This document shows positions 42,701 to 58,186 of a DNA stretch of 64,000 bases, piece after piece; the stretch's first letter is position 1; every line of letters starts with the position of its first letter. The position numbers were made by a program, and so were the translations under genes. The stretch comes from Adineta ricciae. Taxonomy: Eukaryota; Rotifera; Eurotatoria; Adinetida; Adinetidae. Location of the stretch: contig CAJNOJ010000017.1 of assembly GCA_905250025.1 (NCBI GenBank), positions 62,001-126,000 of the forward strand. The letters run 5' to 3'. The notes beneath the pieces are model-generated. The model was not told where the DNA came from and did not search any database. It worked only from the letters and a program-made list of their open reading frames with translations.

Positions 42701-42800
42701 AAATAACATTCGATATCCACTATTCGTCTCCGCGTGTGAGTTGGAATTATTTTTGAGACAAAGAGGAGGAAAAGATATTATTCAAAATCATAAGTTATGT
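39795..42800. other. 3 kb gene-free, low-complexity stretch
   Basis: The longest interval without a supported gene. It is rich in A/T runs and short TA/TG-rich palindromic stretches (for example near 41025-41050 and 41695-41730). The longest open frame (minus, 40217-40831, 204 codons) is Phe/Ser/Lys-rich and low in complexity, most likely chance translation of A/T-rich DNA. No tRNA, rRNA, transposase or terminal repeats were recognised. It lies upstream of the LamG gene and downstream of the C1orf87-like gene, so it could hold regulatory DNA. Confidence 0.5.
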
Positions 42801-45800
42801 TCATTTTGCTAGTAATCGAAGTGCATCATCTACGCCAACATTGGCGTTTCGACCACATGCTTCCAGAACTCGTTGTAGTTTATCTTCTTCGATATTTAAA
42901 TTCCAAACTTGATTGTAAGCGCGAAAATGTCGACGAGCTTCTTCGCGCGGCAACACAAAATCTTCTATAAATATAGAAACAAAAATGATCGTTTGAACAT
43001 AGAACAACTTCACATACGTTCTCGATTTGTACTTGTACGATGTCTATACATAGCATTAGCAAGGCGTAGAAACCGTGAGAACCATGCTATCGGATTATTA
43101 CTATCCTATAAATCAAATTCTTATTGGATATTCGCAAAGAAAACGATTGCCTACTAATCGCTGAACATTGTTATTTGCGTTGTAGTCTTCAATGATTTGT
43201 ATTCGTTCTCTATCTCTATATTCTCGACGGAGTTGTTCAAGTAACTGCAAACGAGGTGGTACATTCTAGAAGACAAGGTATGCGAGTCACATCGAGAAGA
43301 AAGTCGCTTGTTTTACTTGTGAATAACTTGAAGGACTCGTTCGATCTGGCACGTCTTTCAAATCAGTCGTTTGTTGTTTTAGATATTGAACAAATGCATC
43401 CCATCGGTAATAAGACGGATTAGCTCGACAGTGTTTTTCAAGTATTTGAAAGATTAGTGAACGTTGTATTGGCAGACGAACTTTATAGACAGCTTCTTCA
43501 ATCTGTTGTCGATTCAAAACACCTGTTTGATTTCTATCAGCCATTCGTAACTCGTTATACAACCGATCGAAGTCAATCGCACCACTGAATTCATAATTTT
43601 TCATATTTTGTTTTAATAAAATGCGAATTTGTCGTTCGTCAGGATCAAAATTGGCTTGTTCATCATAACTATTCATCCCTCCTTGATATGGATATTGAGT
43701 ATTCATTGGCGGATTATAAAAGCCATTACCATTATTATAACCATTCATATGGTAATTGGGTTCTGATTGCATACTAATTAAAAGAAAGGAACGATAGAAT
43801 GAGCATACGACAAAAAACAAATCATCATCAATTGAATCAAACGTTTGTCTATTAAATAATGAACATCATGCAGTTCAAAATTATTGTGTACAGCGCAGCT
43901 CACATGCAAGCAAAAGCTAAGAAGAAAGACTAGAAAACGAGAGAACAGTAATTTTGTCGTTCCTACTTTATCAATGAACTTCATCTTTCATCACGTTACT
44001 GTGACGAAATCAGATCCAAGTAAAACGACAAAACTTACTGATATTTGAAACAAGAAAATAAATCAATAGAACGAACGGTGGACAAGCATTATCGACAGCT
44101 TCATGAGATTAGCTTTTGAATTACTATACCTACCCTCGAAAGACATAGTTGTGATGTCGGGAATGCAGTGACCAGTGTCTACCATGCTGGTACTGTCGAC
44201 TCCTATAAAGTGACAACTGACAACACCGAGATAAGATACTGTGCGTATGGTTTTCGCTGGGAGTATATTTAGATGACGAAAAGGAAAAATGCGACGGATA
44301 CACTGCACTCAAATAGGGCTTGAAGAAGAATATAAGAGGGAAGGTAGTATAAGGGAGAGAGAGGGGGGGGGGAAGACTGGGTTATGTTAATATCCACATC
44401 AATATTGATGCTGTTGATAATCATAGAGGTTCGGATTAGTATAAATCGAAGAGTCAAAAGATCGTGAGAAACTGAATAAAAAGAAAATATCGATGAACAT
44501 TTTTCGATGATATGATTCGAAAAGATATTCCGGATAGAAAAATAGACAAACATACCCGAATTGATTCGGATAGATGGATGATAGGCATTTGCCAAAGTAT
44601 CGAACCATATCTTCATAATTAACAAAACCACGTCCTTGATCGACTGAAACAAATTTGCACATGGCAAAACGAAGCGTATCTTCTTGTAAATTTAACTAAA
44701 GTAGAAAAGAATGGATTGTCATAGAGGAAACGATGGAGTTAGCATACGCCCAATTGTGAAGCAACCAATTGAATATTAGAGTAGTGTACATAATTTGTCA
44801 TATTTGGATCATATTTAGTTAATTCTTCATAGAATAACTTTAATCGATCAATGATTGTTGGATTTGCTAGTTGGTTACGAATCTGCTCGGATAGACCTTG
44901 CTCTTCATAATCAGTTAACAAAACAGGTTCTGCAGGTAAATATGGATCATCGTTGTTCATTGTGTTTGGCTGTTGTCGCTGTGAATCATAGAAGTTTGAT
45001 GATGTACTTGGTACTTCTTGATCTTTGAACGGTGCTTGCAATTGTTGACCGTCTAATCGATTATTTTGAGTTGATCTTTCAGTATACTCATTTGTTTTCG
45101 AAGGAATCGGTGGTAAAACCAGGAAGTTATTCAATGATGATTTTGGTTGTCGCACTGGTCTTACCAGTTCATTCTAATTGAAAATACAAAAAACAAACGC
45201 GTATGAATCATCTGATACAATAACATCTGTTTTTAATCTTCAATGGAACAATTAAACTAGTACTCTTACGAACGAAGAATATTCGTTTCGTGAGAGAAAA
45301 GTGTAATTTGTCACCATGGAAAAAGAATTATATCAAAAGAAGAAGAAGAACAAGAACAAGAGAACGGAGTGCGTTTGTTGTTTTGACAATTTTAAACGCG
45401 AGAGGGATGTGCAAGTATGTTTTTTCCTGTATGAACGGTTACTATGATGAATTGAATGAAATGAACTTTTCAGGAAATGAAGTCGCGATATACTTTGCTA
45501 CTATTTCACCTTCACATGAGAAACAACGCGTGAAACATAGAAAAGAAGCTTTTTCCCTCCGATATATACGTGCAAAGAACATTGTCGACAAAGATAGACA
45601 ATAATATTTAATTACCGATTGCTGATACCATGGAACATAATCCTAGACAGATAGCATTATCTCGTTTATTCTTTCTGACGATTTTGTCACCATGGACAAG
45701 AATTAAAAGTGAAGATTATCTGTGATTACATACCGGATGTCGGATACGATTGGTATATTCCGTACGATATGTGGTATCGAATCTTTGTTTTGCGTTCAAT

Positions 45801-46695
45801 GGCCATTGAGCACTGTCCACAGCGTGCACATGTTGAATGTATTTTGTCGGTGCTAGATCTGGGTCACTGAAGACGAAAAAGAACAGAGTAAATGGAATAG
45901 AAATTTAATTGGAAGAAAACATTTCTCACTAGACCAGATTGGAAATGGGCTGAGATCGCGTAAACGACATTCACGGATGGAAAACTCAAGAAAATCTTCG
46001 TTTTAATTGAACAGAGATGATGCGTTTAAAAAATCGTCAAGACACAACAAACACTATTGTACTTCTTTTTTCTTCTCTTTTCATCTGTATGTGTGTGTTT
46101 GTTGTTGTTACTATTCTGTCTTTTTATCGACGACAAAGAATGGCAAAACCAGTTGCTTGGGCAACTTGATTTCTTTTTTTCCACTGATTGGTGAGTGTCT
46201 TTCATATCAGAACAAAAGAAAACGAGCAGGAAGAAATATACCCGTCATTTTTCTAATCGCACCGAGTGTGATGAATTTTTTTCCTTCGTTTAAAAAGAAT
46301 GACACCAAAACGTGAAATCAATCAAGTGCTCACTTTCTTTCTTGCAGTGGAATCAAAAAGCTATTTGATTGAAGACAATGCGTGAAACTTACATTTCTTT
46401 TCTCATGGATGTCGACGAATTCTTCGGCACAACGATGATTGGATCAGAAATGGTGATGTAACGACCGGCAACGATTTTCGTTTTTTGATCAGGTGTATAT
46501 TCAGTGCCGAATGGTGCGAATGTCGGAATCGCTGCTGTCGAATATGTAATAGGAATTGGTAGCTGAAAAGATTCTCACTGCCCTAACAACGGTCTGTTGA
46601 ATTTTCTGACTTACTGTTGGTTGTAGGTTCATCCGTTTTTTACTAAAACTGCCACGGTGGTCGATTGGCGGCATGTGGGTGGTAGTATCAAACAT
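42801..46695 (-). CDS. C1orf87-like EF-hand-related protein
   Basis: Exons read from MFDTTTHMPPIDHRGSF (46695) through RYITISDPIIVVPKNSS, LAPTKYIQHVHAVDSAQWPL, the exon at about 45178-44755 (IRNQLANPTIIDRLKLFYEE), the next ending at 44556 (VNYEDMVRYFGKCLSS), then from 43773 (MQSEPNYHMNGY...; RILLKQNMKNYEFSG; FQILEKHCRANPSYYRW) to WFSRFLRLANAMYR and a C-terminus ending VDDALRLLAK. The three successive EF-hand-like helical units and the tail correspond to vertebrate C1orf87, a poorly studied protein. Joining 44556 to 43773 across a 783-base intron keeps frame (QFG then MQSEP). Reading instead into an exon near 44400-44480 would end the protein at TGA 44399, giving a short form. Introns of about 500 bases are long for this region. 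Function unknown. Confidence 0.68.
44363..44372. repeat. Poly-G run
   Basis: Ten consecutive G inside an intron of the C1orf87-like gene, next to a GA-rich tract; stands out in AT-rich DNA. Confidence 0.7.
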
Positions 46696-47475
46696 AGTGG
46701 CGTTTTTGCAAATGTCACTAGAAATTTACCGTAGAAAGCCGATAGACTTCTGTCGTTTGTTCTATTGAATGTTAACTAAAGCAAATATTCAGTGACAATG
46801 ATCAAGTTATTTCTATTTTTTCTCTACTACGTAGTGAATTTTTAAAAACGCTGCTTGTTCTTAGTAGATTGGAATAACATTAATCAGTCGAAGAAGGAAA
46901 AGACGCTTGTCGGATGATGAAATGAAAAAAAAGCGAGAGAATTCGAGATTTTTTTCAGATCTGCACTTATGTATCCACTTATGTTGTTCGAATAAATGAT
47001 TGACAACCATTGTAAACCTGTTGATGAGATGTTGATTGCATCTTATTTTTCATCTTCAACATCGTCAATTTAAAAAATAGAAAAATAACATGAAACCAAA
47101 TTAAAGATCAACTTCGAATTTTATTGATGTGATTAAGAGAAAAGTTTCGCACGTTCTTGAACATGTATGGATTCTTAATTTCAAGTATCAAATGCGTTGT
47201 CTTCAAAGATCATCTGTCTTGAATGATTTATGTGAAAAATAGGTTCTGTTTTAGTTGATGTGCTCTTCAAGATAGGAGACAAATTAACAAATCAAAATAG
47301 AGGTAATCGTTTCGTTTTGGTCTATGATGCGTGACTTTAGAATGGTGTTTTGTCATTGAATGCGAAGGAAAAGTAAACAAGAATATCTTGAATAAGGATG
47401 CTTGTTGCTTATAATCATAACTTGTACGCTTTTCTATTTAAATAAACGACTAACTTCCATTGAAAATTAATCACT
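46696..47475. promoter_or_regulatory. Divergent spacer between the C1orf87-like gene and a small membrane protein gene
   Basis: About 0.8 kb between two head-to-head start codons; AT-rich, no gene recognised. Presumably a shared or adjacent promoter region. Confidence 0.4.
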
Positions 47476-47947
47476 ATGCAAACTACTCAAACGCCATTTA
47501 TAGCCACATCATCGATTCCTCATACTTCGATTCAAGGGTATGTTAAAAGACAAATAAGATGATGAATAAACTATGATGTTATTGTTTCAAGTGATGCAGC
47601 AACACGTCGATTTGGAATAGTTTTTCTCAGTACATTAGCAGTTTTGACAATAGGCGCTGGGGTCGGCATCGGTGTTGGAAATCTCGCTCATTATAGTAAG
47701 TCAAAAAGATAATCCTCGTTTCAAAGTAAATCGACTGATATTCATTCGTGTAGAATATTTTGGTCCGAATAACAATACAAACATTAGTAGTGCAGCTCTG
47801 TATAATTTAACCGCATACGCTCTTCCAATTCAAGAAAATATATCAGCAGCAGTACCAGTCGTGACGCACGTCAAACGGCGAGAATCTTGGCAATCGTGGT
47901 TGTTTGAACAACTTCTTTCATCGAATAATGGTAGTGAAGTTAATTGA
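47476..47947 (+). CDS. Small single-pass membrane protein, unrecognised
   Basis: Three exons with two short introns keep one frame and give about 119 aa: MQTTQTPFIATSSIPHTSIQ, then after the first junction GDAATRRFGIVF, a glycine-rich hydrophobic segment (LSTLAVLTIGAGVGIGVGNL, about residues 30-52), then YFGPNNNTNISSAALYNLTA with potential N-glycosylation sites, and a polar end WLFEQLLSSNNGSEVN. A short polar N-terminus before one membrane segment and glycan sites after it suggest the C-terminus faces the lumen or outside (type II). No family recognised. The phases at both introns (GG|T and A|AA) close correctly, which supports a real gene. Confidence 0.55.
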
Positions 47948-48078
47948 GAGATGATATGAATTCGAATCTGAGTAGCTATAGGGTTTTTTTATTGTTTCTG
48001 TTTTAAAAGGAGAAAATGAAAATAGAATAACACAAACGCAGGATTGAATTCACTATAAAAGAAACGATCTTGATTATA

Positions 48079-49885
<1,807 letters not shown>

Positions 49886-50101
49886 ATCTGCAATAAAATA
49901 GAATGACACACTTGAAATCATCGATATTTAAATTATGTCAATAATCTGTCAGCGTTCTTTTTATTCCATTCAATTTTTCCTTCATCTCCAATGTTCGAAT
50001 ACATCTAGAATAAGAATTTCTCAAACATCAGCAAAAAAAGAAAACAAAGAAAAAGCCCATGCTACATGTTACTTAGCTCAATTCTGTTTTATTTCAATGG
50101 G

Positions 50102-50155
50102 CACATACACATAGACATACACACATATATATATACACACGCACACACATATACA
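50102..50155. repeat. CA/TA-rich microsatellite
   Basis: Imperfect run of CA and TA dinucleotides between the INTS1 stop and the PSMC3 5' region. Confidence 0.7.
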
Positions 50156-50241
50156 GAAAGCGAAAATATAGAAACTTTCTTTTTAAGCTAACCGATATTG
50201 AACAAGAAGAAAGACTTTAGGGAGAAACACATGGATAAACA

Positions 50242-53200
50242 TCATTCATTGGTGGTTGTAACAGTTGTTGTTGTTGTCGTCGTCGTTATTGCTGTTGTTG
50301 ACGGCATTGTTGAGGATATATTTGTATAGGTAACAGGATCGTAGCGATGGAGAGTAAGCAAACGTATCGCTTGTGTAATCGATGTTGTCACGTCGATTTT
50401 ATTCATGAGGCCTTGTTTCAAAAGGATGTGGAAAAGTTCTGTTGCTTTTGATTGAAAATAAATCATAAAATGTGAAAAATGTTCCAGTGCGATTTGAAAT
50501 ACGATGGAATTCGTCGATAAAAGACACTTCATATACGTTGAATAGAATATTAGTGAATATTGAGGATATTTTTCCATGTATTTAAAAATGAATTCATAGG
50601 TTCGTTCGATTAGTTGTTTGTTACCATTGAGAAGATAAGTTGTTAATGAATCTAAAAGTATTTCGATATGATCATTTGTTAAATAATGATCGACATGTGA
50701 TTTTAATTCATTTAATGTTAATAGGATATCATCGATGATCACTGACGACGTCGACTCATCGATTGGAAGTGACAATTTCATACGATATTGTTGAATATCA
50801 AGCGATTTTTGACGTTGATTCGAATCGATTGAAGATCGACTGATCGAACAAAGACGAAAATCAAATGGAATTCGTTCGCTTGCTGGTAAATCTAAAGAAA
50901 GCGAGCATTAGAGAAATTCGATTTTGTTTCCTGCAAGTCATTTACCTGTTAGATCATCACTTCGTATAGCTTCGTAGAGTACTTTCAATTGTGTTAAATG
51001 ATATAGCGTTCGATTCTGCTTGTTAGACGCTAACACTTGATATAAATCTTTATTCATTTGAATCTTCTCTTGAATCTTTTCCCAGAACTTCGTATTATAT
51101 GTTCGAAACAGACTATAATGTTGTGGATTGTTAATTGTTGAATACAAATAATCATAGATCAGTTCTAATATTCCGCCAATTAGGTAAAGGATATCTTTCA
51201 GATAATTCGACGAGAGAATGTTCTGTTTTGAACATGTATTCAATGCTGACAAATGGACTAGTAGTAAACGTACATAAACGTCGATGATTGCTTGTAAATC
51301 CTCTTCGTAGATATGATCGTAAATGTAAGGTTTTAAGCGAAAGATCAAATCGAATAACGAAAGAAAAAACGTTCGATGTTTGGAATTTCTTCGGCTGAAT
51401 TCCTCGGATGTTAATGTTGACAATCGCGATTGTAGATCTAGTTTGATCATATTCAAATGTCGAAGAAACAAGAACGGATGTTTCGAAACGTAATATTTCA
51501 ATAGCAAATTAATTTCGTAGAAATTCTCAATGGAATTCAAATCGTAACTGTTCAACCGTATCAACAGATCATGGATGATATAATCATAGTTTGTATTGAT
51601 GAAATTCAATTGTTTCGATTGTTGTTTGATTTGGGTGAATAGATTTGGTAAAATCAAATAAAAGTTGTCTGTGAACAAATCTGCTTGATTGATATAGAGA
51701 ATAAAATAGAACGATGGAAGGAGATCTTTCAACCAATGGTGAACATCCGAGTCGATAAAAATCTTCTGTAAACATTGTTGAAACAAAATTTTCTTTTCCG
51801 ATGTTCTAATCAAGTAGTACACGATTGTTTCATAACGTTTTTGATATTGATCATAGAGATTCTCCGAACAGCGATCACCTTCATCAAGGATGCAAATAAT
51901 CAATGTATAGATATGTTCTTCATTCAAATCGATCAATAATTCATCATGACAACGGTCCAACATTTTAAATTCTCGTCCGGACCATAACGGAGACAGTTTT
52001 ATAAATGATTCTAGCATGTCAAGAATTAATGTACTGTCCCGGTTGTTCAATAGAGAAAAACGCGATTGTTTTAATGAGCATGTCGATACTAGGCGTTGGT
52101 TACGATGAGACGTTCGTATCGGTTCATTCGATGTAGTAGATGTGGATGAAGATGAGAGCGTTAAAAGATCGGAGATGCAAGTGAGTATGATTGGCCAATC
52201 GCAAGAATGAAGAAATTGTTTTAATAACAAACGCTGAGATGTCGATGATTGGGTTCTTTGAGAGAAGAGAAGACGATTAGCATAGATATTCGATGATCTA
52301 CAAAAGAAAAAACAACAGCAGCAATGTCGTAGTGAAACTTTCAAATTCAAAAAACAAACTTTGATGATTTATAATCCATTTTTTCTAATTGATCTAAAAT
52401 CATTCCAATCGTCGGCTCGGATAGTTTATATTCCGCTTGTATAAGCACATTGATTAACGTACGTTTACATTCATCTTCATATTGAACATTAGATTTCAAA
52501 TATCTATAAAATTGTCGTTCGATTCTCGAATCACTTATGGAATGATCACAGCTAAGGATGTCTAGTAGGTTATTAACGGTTAAATTAGTGCTTGCTGTTT
52601 TAACTGGTGTTTTCAAATGTTCATTTTGCTCCATAATGCGTTTGAATTCATTGATTTTCATTCGAATAAGATTTTGATCGGGAATATTCGATGCATCGAA
52701 TATCTGAATCAATTTTATCTGTTCATCATTTATCGATTTATTTCTCATTAAGATATCCAAGAGTACCAAGGACGTATTGTATTGTTCGGTAAAATTCATC
52801 AGAAACGCATCTTTAGTGGCTGATTGACAACATTTTAACATAGTTTGAAAGATTTGCGAATGATATTCTGACGAGTTCGTTGTCAACCATTGCAATTGAA
52901 TGAGCAATTGTCGACGTTTGATTGGATCGAGAGTTTTCTTCACGAGACATCGAAGTAACACTTCGCATTCATTTAAATTTTTCCATGGAAGTGCGATCGT
53001 TGCGTCCGACGTATCCATTTGGCTGTCAGTGGAAAGTTGACTTGTCGAAAGTTTTTCACATAGTTTGTTTATACGAAGGTCAAATGATTGAAGTTGATCG
53101 GATATCGATGAAGAACTACGTGATGTTGTCGGAATTAAGTTATTCTGTTGGGTGGAATTTTGTGCAGTACTAGAAGTGAGGGAGTGTGGGATGATTTACG

Positions 53201-56200
53201 AGAAAAAGTCGACTTACCAATGAGATTTTTTCTTTTTTTCCACGAGTTTTTTCAGTTTTTCTGCCAATTCGACTGCTTCAGGTAATTCTTCTATGATCCA
53301 ACGATTTATTAACGGTAAAACAGAAGACGAGTGTTTGATGTACGTCTGAATTGATTTTTCAGGCGAGTCAATCAGTCCATTAACATGTTCACATAAATAC
53401 TTCATATTTTCACGAGAGACAGCCGAGATTTTCAGCATTTTGAAACAGGATAATAAAGATGCTTGATCGATGCATTGCTTAACCAATGGAAAATTCTTGG
53501 ATTTGAAGATGAAATATTGTAAATCGTCTGCAAGGAACAACGATTGTTTAGTTTCACCATTGATCGGTACGAGATGGTAGGTGGAATTGGTCGATGACGA
53601 AAGAAAAACTTTCTCGGAAGTAGTTGCATGAGATAAGCGTCGTTTGCGCGAATTCTCCCGTTGATCGGCATCTTCGATAGCGAATTGTTTGAAATGTTCG
53701 GAACTATCATCGGTAGTTGGCTTCTAAAAGGGCGGAAGAAGAGTTGAAAGTGAGAAATGAAACACTTGCTTACCTCTTCTTGATTTTGTTTCACGGGTAT
53801 TGGTCGGCTGATTTGCTTAATCGTGGAAAAATATGGTGTCGAACTGGTATTAAGAAAGAATTCCTGAATTAAACTAGCGAATTCATGTAAATGTTTCAAT
53901 TGTTGATCGTTGAAATCAAAATATGCTAAGAAAATCAATAACAGTTCGACTAACTTCGAATCAATCTCGATATATTGTTTATCCTTCTGATTTGTCCACT
54001 TCAAATCGTCTTTAATGTTCAATGATTTGTGGAGTTGTTTAAATATCCGAATCTGTTCATCGTTAAAGTTTGGTAAAACTAAATATGCTCGAACATGTGC
54101 TGGAATTTGCTCATCCGGACTGCCACCAGTTGATTCAATATGAATAGGATGGTGAAGAGCGAATTGAACTTTTTTGATTAACAATTGCACCATGAGATGA
54201 AAGAACTTTTCGATTAGTTTATATTGTTTATCAAACTGTATGAGAAGATAAAGGATCGAATGTCGACGATTCAACGCTTGTGCTAAGTTGGATAATAGTA
54301 GAAGGTCGTTTGTGGATTCAATTTGACAATGATCGATGATAAATAGAATTGAGTAGTGAAGAACTTTGATATTTGTTTCGAAATGACATGTTTCGGATAA
54401 AGTTTGTTTGATTAATGATTGAATTTGTTCTAGAGATTTATATTGGGCTAAACGGGTGAGAATTAATTCAATATTAGGCTCGGAAATCGACTCGGATCGG
54501 GATAGAAGTGCTTCGATATTTGACATTTGTGGATGATCGTTTAAAATAATATGTAAACAAAGCCAAGCGTTGGAACGCATCGTAGAAATATTAGAATTCA
54601 AACAATTGAGAAAATAACTGAATATACAGGCCATATCATCGATCTGAGGCGAAGTTTTCTACAGAAAAAAGAAAACATGAATGTATTCGAAAAGTTCAAT
54701 GTCACACATTTTAGGTGATTCGTGTTTCTTACTTGTTTATTTGCTTGAATTTGTTCTTTGACAGTTTGAATAATTGATTTAAATCGAACTAGAATCGTGT
54801 CTAATGCATTCAAGGTTTTCTTCGATGGTATGTTTCGAATATTGGGATTCTTATAAATCATAATCATATGTTGAAAATAATCACAGAGACAAATGATTGG
54901 AAAAACATTCAGACAATCAATGTTCGAGTCGATCAGACTTGTTAACCACGATGTTTGACTATCTAATCGTCCTTTACCTTGCTGCTCTTTTCGATTCAAA
55001 ATATCCAGAATGAAATCTGGCGAACGACAACGACATAACATCGACGATAGCTTGTATTGATTATTGATACCTTGTATTAAGTTGTAGAAGGCTTTCTCAT
55101 TTTTATCCTGTCCGATCGGTCGTTTGATTTGGTTTAAATCTAAGACAATGACTTTGCCCAATAATTGACTATTCGTTTCATCGATAGTCTTCGGTGCTGC
55201 TAAATGTTTTTCTAAGCCTAATATCAGATCTTTCTCTTCGCGTAGTCTTTCGCGTTCGGTATGATAGAATTGCTCTAAGAAATTCTTTGTCTCAATCATT
55301 GATTTTGGTGGATAGGTGTAATCACCTGTTAATAACATTTCCATAAATAAACGTATTTGCGGTTTGTATAACCAGATATACCGACCGAAGGTTTGAGGAT
55401 CATGTGATGCTAAGAGCAAACATATCAAACATGCTTTCCAAAAGATTTCAGTGATTGCCAGATTTTGCGGTCGTTGATAATTTGGAGGAAATGCAAATTG
55501 CATAGGAATGTGATAACGTGTTAGATCAAAAAATTTCGTTAAGAAAATTTCGCATTGATTCTCGGGTAAATGTAGATAGATCGATGTATAATCATTCGAC
55601 ATTTTCTGTTCGACAAGTAATGTCCGCCGAATAATTAGATCGGTTAACTCGATGATTGTTGATGAGGCAATACGGAATTGTGGAGTTAAACCGATTTGTA
55701 CCAATAAATATAAAGTTTCGCCAAGTAATGGTACATCGGATGATAGACGAAAGAGCTCAGTACGAAAACCCAATGGTTCTTCAGGCGGCCAATTTTCATA
55801 GCGTAAATATGAATTTGCTGAATTGGTGAAGAGAACACTGTATAGACAAGCAACGTAATTAGTTGGTTGTATCGTTGGGGCTAAATCGAATAAACGTGGT
55901 AGAGTAAAAAGAAAAAATAGACATGAACTGCATTGGATATAGGATATCCGTTGAATAAATAGTAACCATTGTTCATAGTTTATCGCTGGTGATGAACGCG
56001 TTTTAAGAACATTAGCATTCGTAGGTGTATTTTGAGAATTGAATGCTTGCGCTGAGGCAAGTATCATCATTGGTATGAGATCACTTATAGCGTAGAGAAA
56101 CCGTTCGCGAGTGGACATGTCACATTTGAGCAGACGATTCAATAGACGATGAGAAGTTATATCATTGGCGGGTGGATCCTAAATGAGATATTGGAGATTT

Positions 56201-58186
56201 TCAATTCGAGAGAGACTTGTTCTTACCGGCTGATGAACCATAATCCAAAACTGTTGTTGTAGAGACGCGGAATAATGCATATCGATTAGATACATACAAA
56301 ATTTCATCGGATCGAAATCGTTCTTCGCATAGCGCATCAATTCACGTAAGAACGGTCGAATTAACTTCAACAAATTTTCATAATCTTTCGCCGCTGTTGT
56401 CACATTTGTCTGTAAAAGAACATTCTGTATAGTATAAGCTAATGATTGACACGTATGTTCAGGTTGAGACTGACAGCAAGCATGAAGTAACAGTATATTA
56501 TTCGGATTTTTGCTTGTGACTATCGTTGACGACGGTGATGAAGCTTGTTGTAATTCATTATGAATAATAAAACGAACAATAATATCAACAAGATTAACAT
56601 CGTTTTTCAACATCTCACGCACGCATAAGATATGCATTTTGCTGGTTACACCTGATGCACGTACTTTAAAACGTAAATTGACTAATTGTTCAATAGCGCG
56701 TTCATCTATATAGGCTGTATCATTGTTATTTACATGACCGTTGGTTAATGTGGTACCATTAATTGAGGGAGGCTTGGTGAGATTTTCGCATAGAGTCATC
56801 ATTAGTCGCTCAGCCGTACGGCTTAGTTTGGGATTTTGCAACCAAACACCCAGATGAGATAGAATATATAAGCGAATTTCAGGTAAACCACATAGATGTT
56901 CAAGTAGGGAGAGTAGTTTATCTGTTTCATGTGGTTGACTAGTACTTGATGATGATGTCGTTGACGTATTTGTTGGATTGAGTGTGGTTGAACTACCAGT
57001 TGTTGCTTTCTGCTTTTCATGAGTGGCTAACAAGGTTTGGAGAAGATTTTGAATAGCTTGCAGACGTCCTTCGTAACGTGGAACAATCAATTGATTATCG
57101 GTACTGTTGTTATTCATTGTGTTATTGTTAATCACCATGGAATCGTCAATTGCATTTAATGATGATTCTGATTCTGTGACGGTTAACGATTCGTTATTGG
57201 TATTACTATCATTACTGGTTTCATCGTTTAGAGTTGAGGAGATTGGTACATTGGTGTTGAGAGTTGATACGGATGAGGAAAAAGGAGCCACTGGAAAGAT
57301 TTTGGATCGATCTAGTTTCCATGTCGATGGACGTGTGTGAAAAGATGTTTCAATATTGGATACAAACAATTGACAGTCCGCATTTTTTATCCAATTCTGA
57401 TCACCTAATGCATCTTCCATATAGGCTTCGATGAATTCGTCTGGCCAATTAGTTTGATCCTAAAAAATTCATTCCAAGATAAATACGACATCACTGTTTC
57501 CTTACTTTAAACGCCAGCCAAAGTATTTGACAAATCAGTGTATAGGGTGTTGTGGTCGTCGTCGTTGTTCCAACACTATTACCATTGTTAACTGTTGGAA
57601 ACGCTTTCATTGTTTTTGTGATCAAAGATCCTTTCAAAAGGTTACACATAGCTTTTGAAATCGATGAAAGTCGAAATATTTCTCCATGTAACGATGCAGT
57701 CCAAGCCAGAAATGTTAAGACAGTATAGTCGGCGAGTTGTTGTTGTGTTGAACGTTTGGATGTTGTTATGAAATAGTTAATCGCATTGAGTATTAATTGT
57801 TCTAGACGTTTCTCATCATGTCCGTTGGCTTTTATGTCTGAACGAAATTGTTCGGCATCGAATGTTAGCACAGGCGGCGTTGGTGTAGATGTATCAAATA
57901 TAACAACATCAACAATCGAACCCGAATCTAGTTCAATGTTATTATTATTATTATTGTTATTACTGCTGTTCGTGTTGTTGTTCGTAACATTTCGACGTTG
58001 ACGAGCGTTGCCAGAATTCTGAACGACTGTTGTGGTGACCGATGTCGAAGATATGGGAATGATGGGCGTGGGAGCTGGAACCGATTGAAGTGCAGTTGGA
58101 GCGCGGCCTAACGGTGTTAACACCTGGTCAGCAGCGGGTGTTGTTTGCCGCAAACGTGTTCGACTTAATCCTTCACGACTAGTCAT
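50242..58186 (-). CDS. INTS1: Integrator complex subunit 1
   Basis: Large multi-exon gene. INTS1 is the scaffold subunit of Integrator, which cleaves snRNA 3' ends and terminates paused RNA polymerase II. The best-matching segments are EDALGDQNWIKNADCQLFVS (about 57400), LGVWLQNPKLSRTAERLMM (about 56830), FPPNYQRPQNLAITEIFWKA and FMEMLLTGDYTYPP (about 55300-55500), and LCRCRSPDFILDILNR (about 55000). Farther on, LIRTSEKKILFQQC and the C-terminal DVTTSITQAIRLLTLHRYDP fit the family tail. The body is helical repeat with little motif content. N-terminal 110 residues are low complexity with a poly-Asn run, and the C-terminus adds a poly-Thr tail after the usual end. Exons are long (several over 1 kb) compared with its neighbours. 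Extent is similar to homologues. No frameshift noticed. Confidence 0.88.

Noticed and set aside
45290..45604. 104-codon plus-strand frame
   Set aside because: Lies in an intron of the C1orf87-like gene on the opposite strand, Arg/Lys-rich with no recognisable domain.
46007..46315. 102-codon plus-strand frame
   Set aside because: Also within an intron of the C1orf87-like gene; hydrophobic and low complexity, likely chance.
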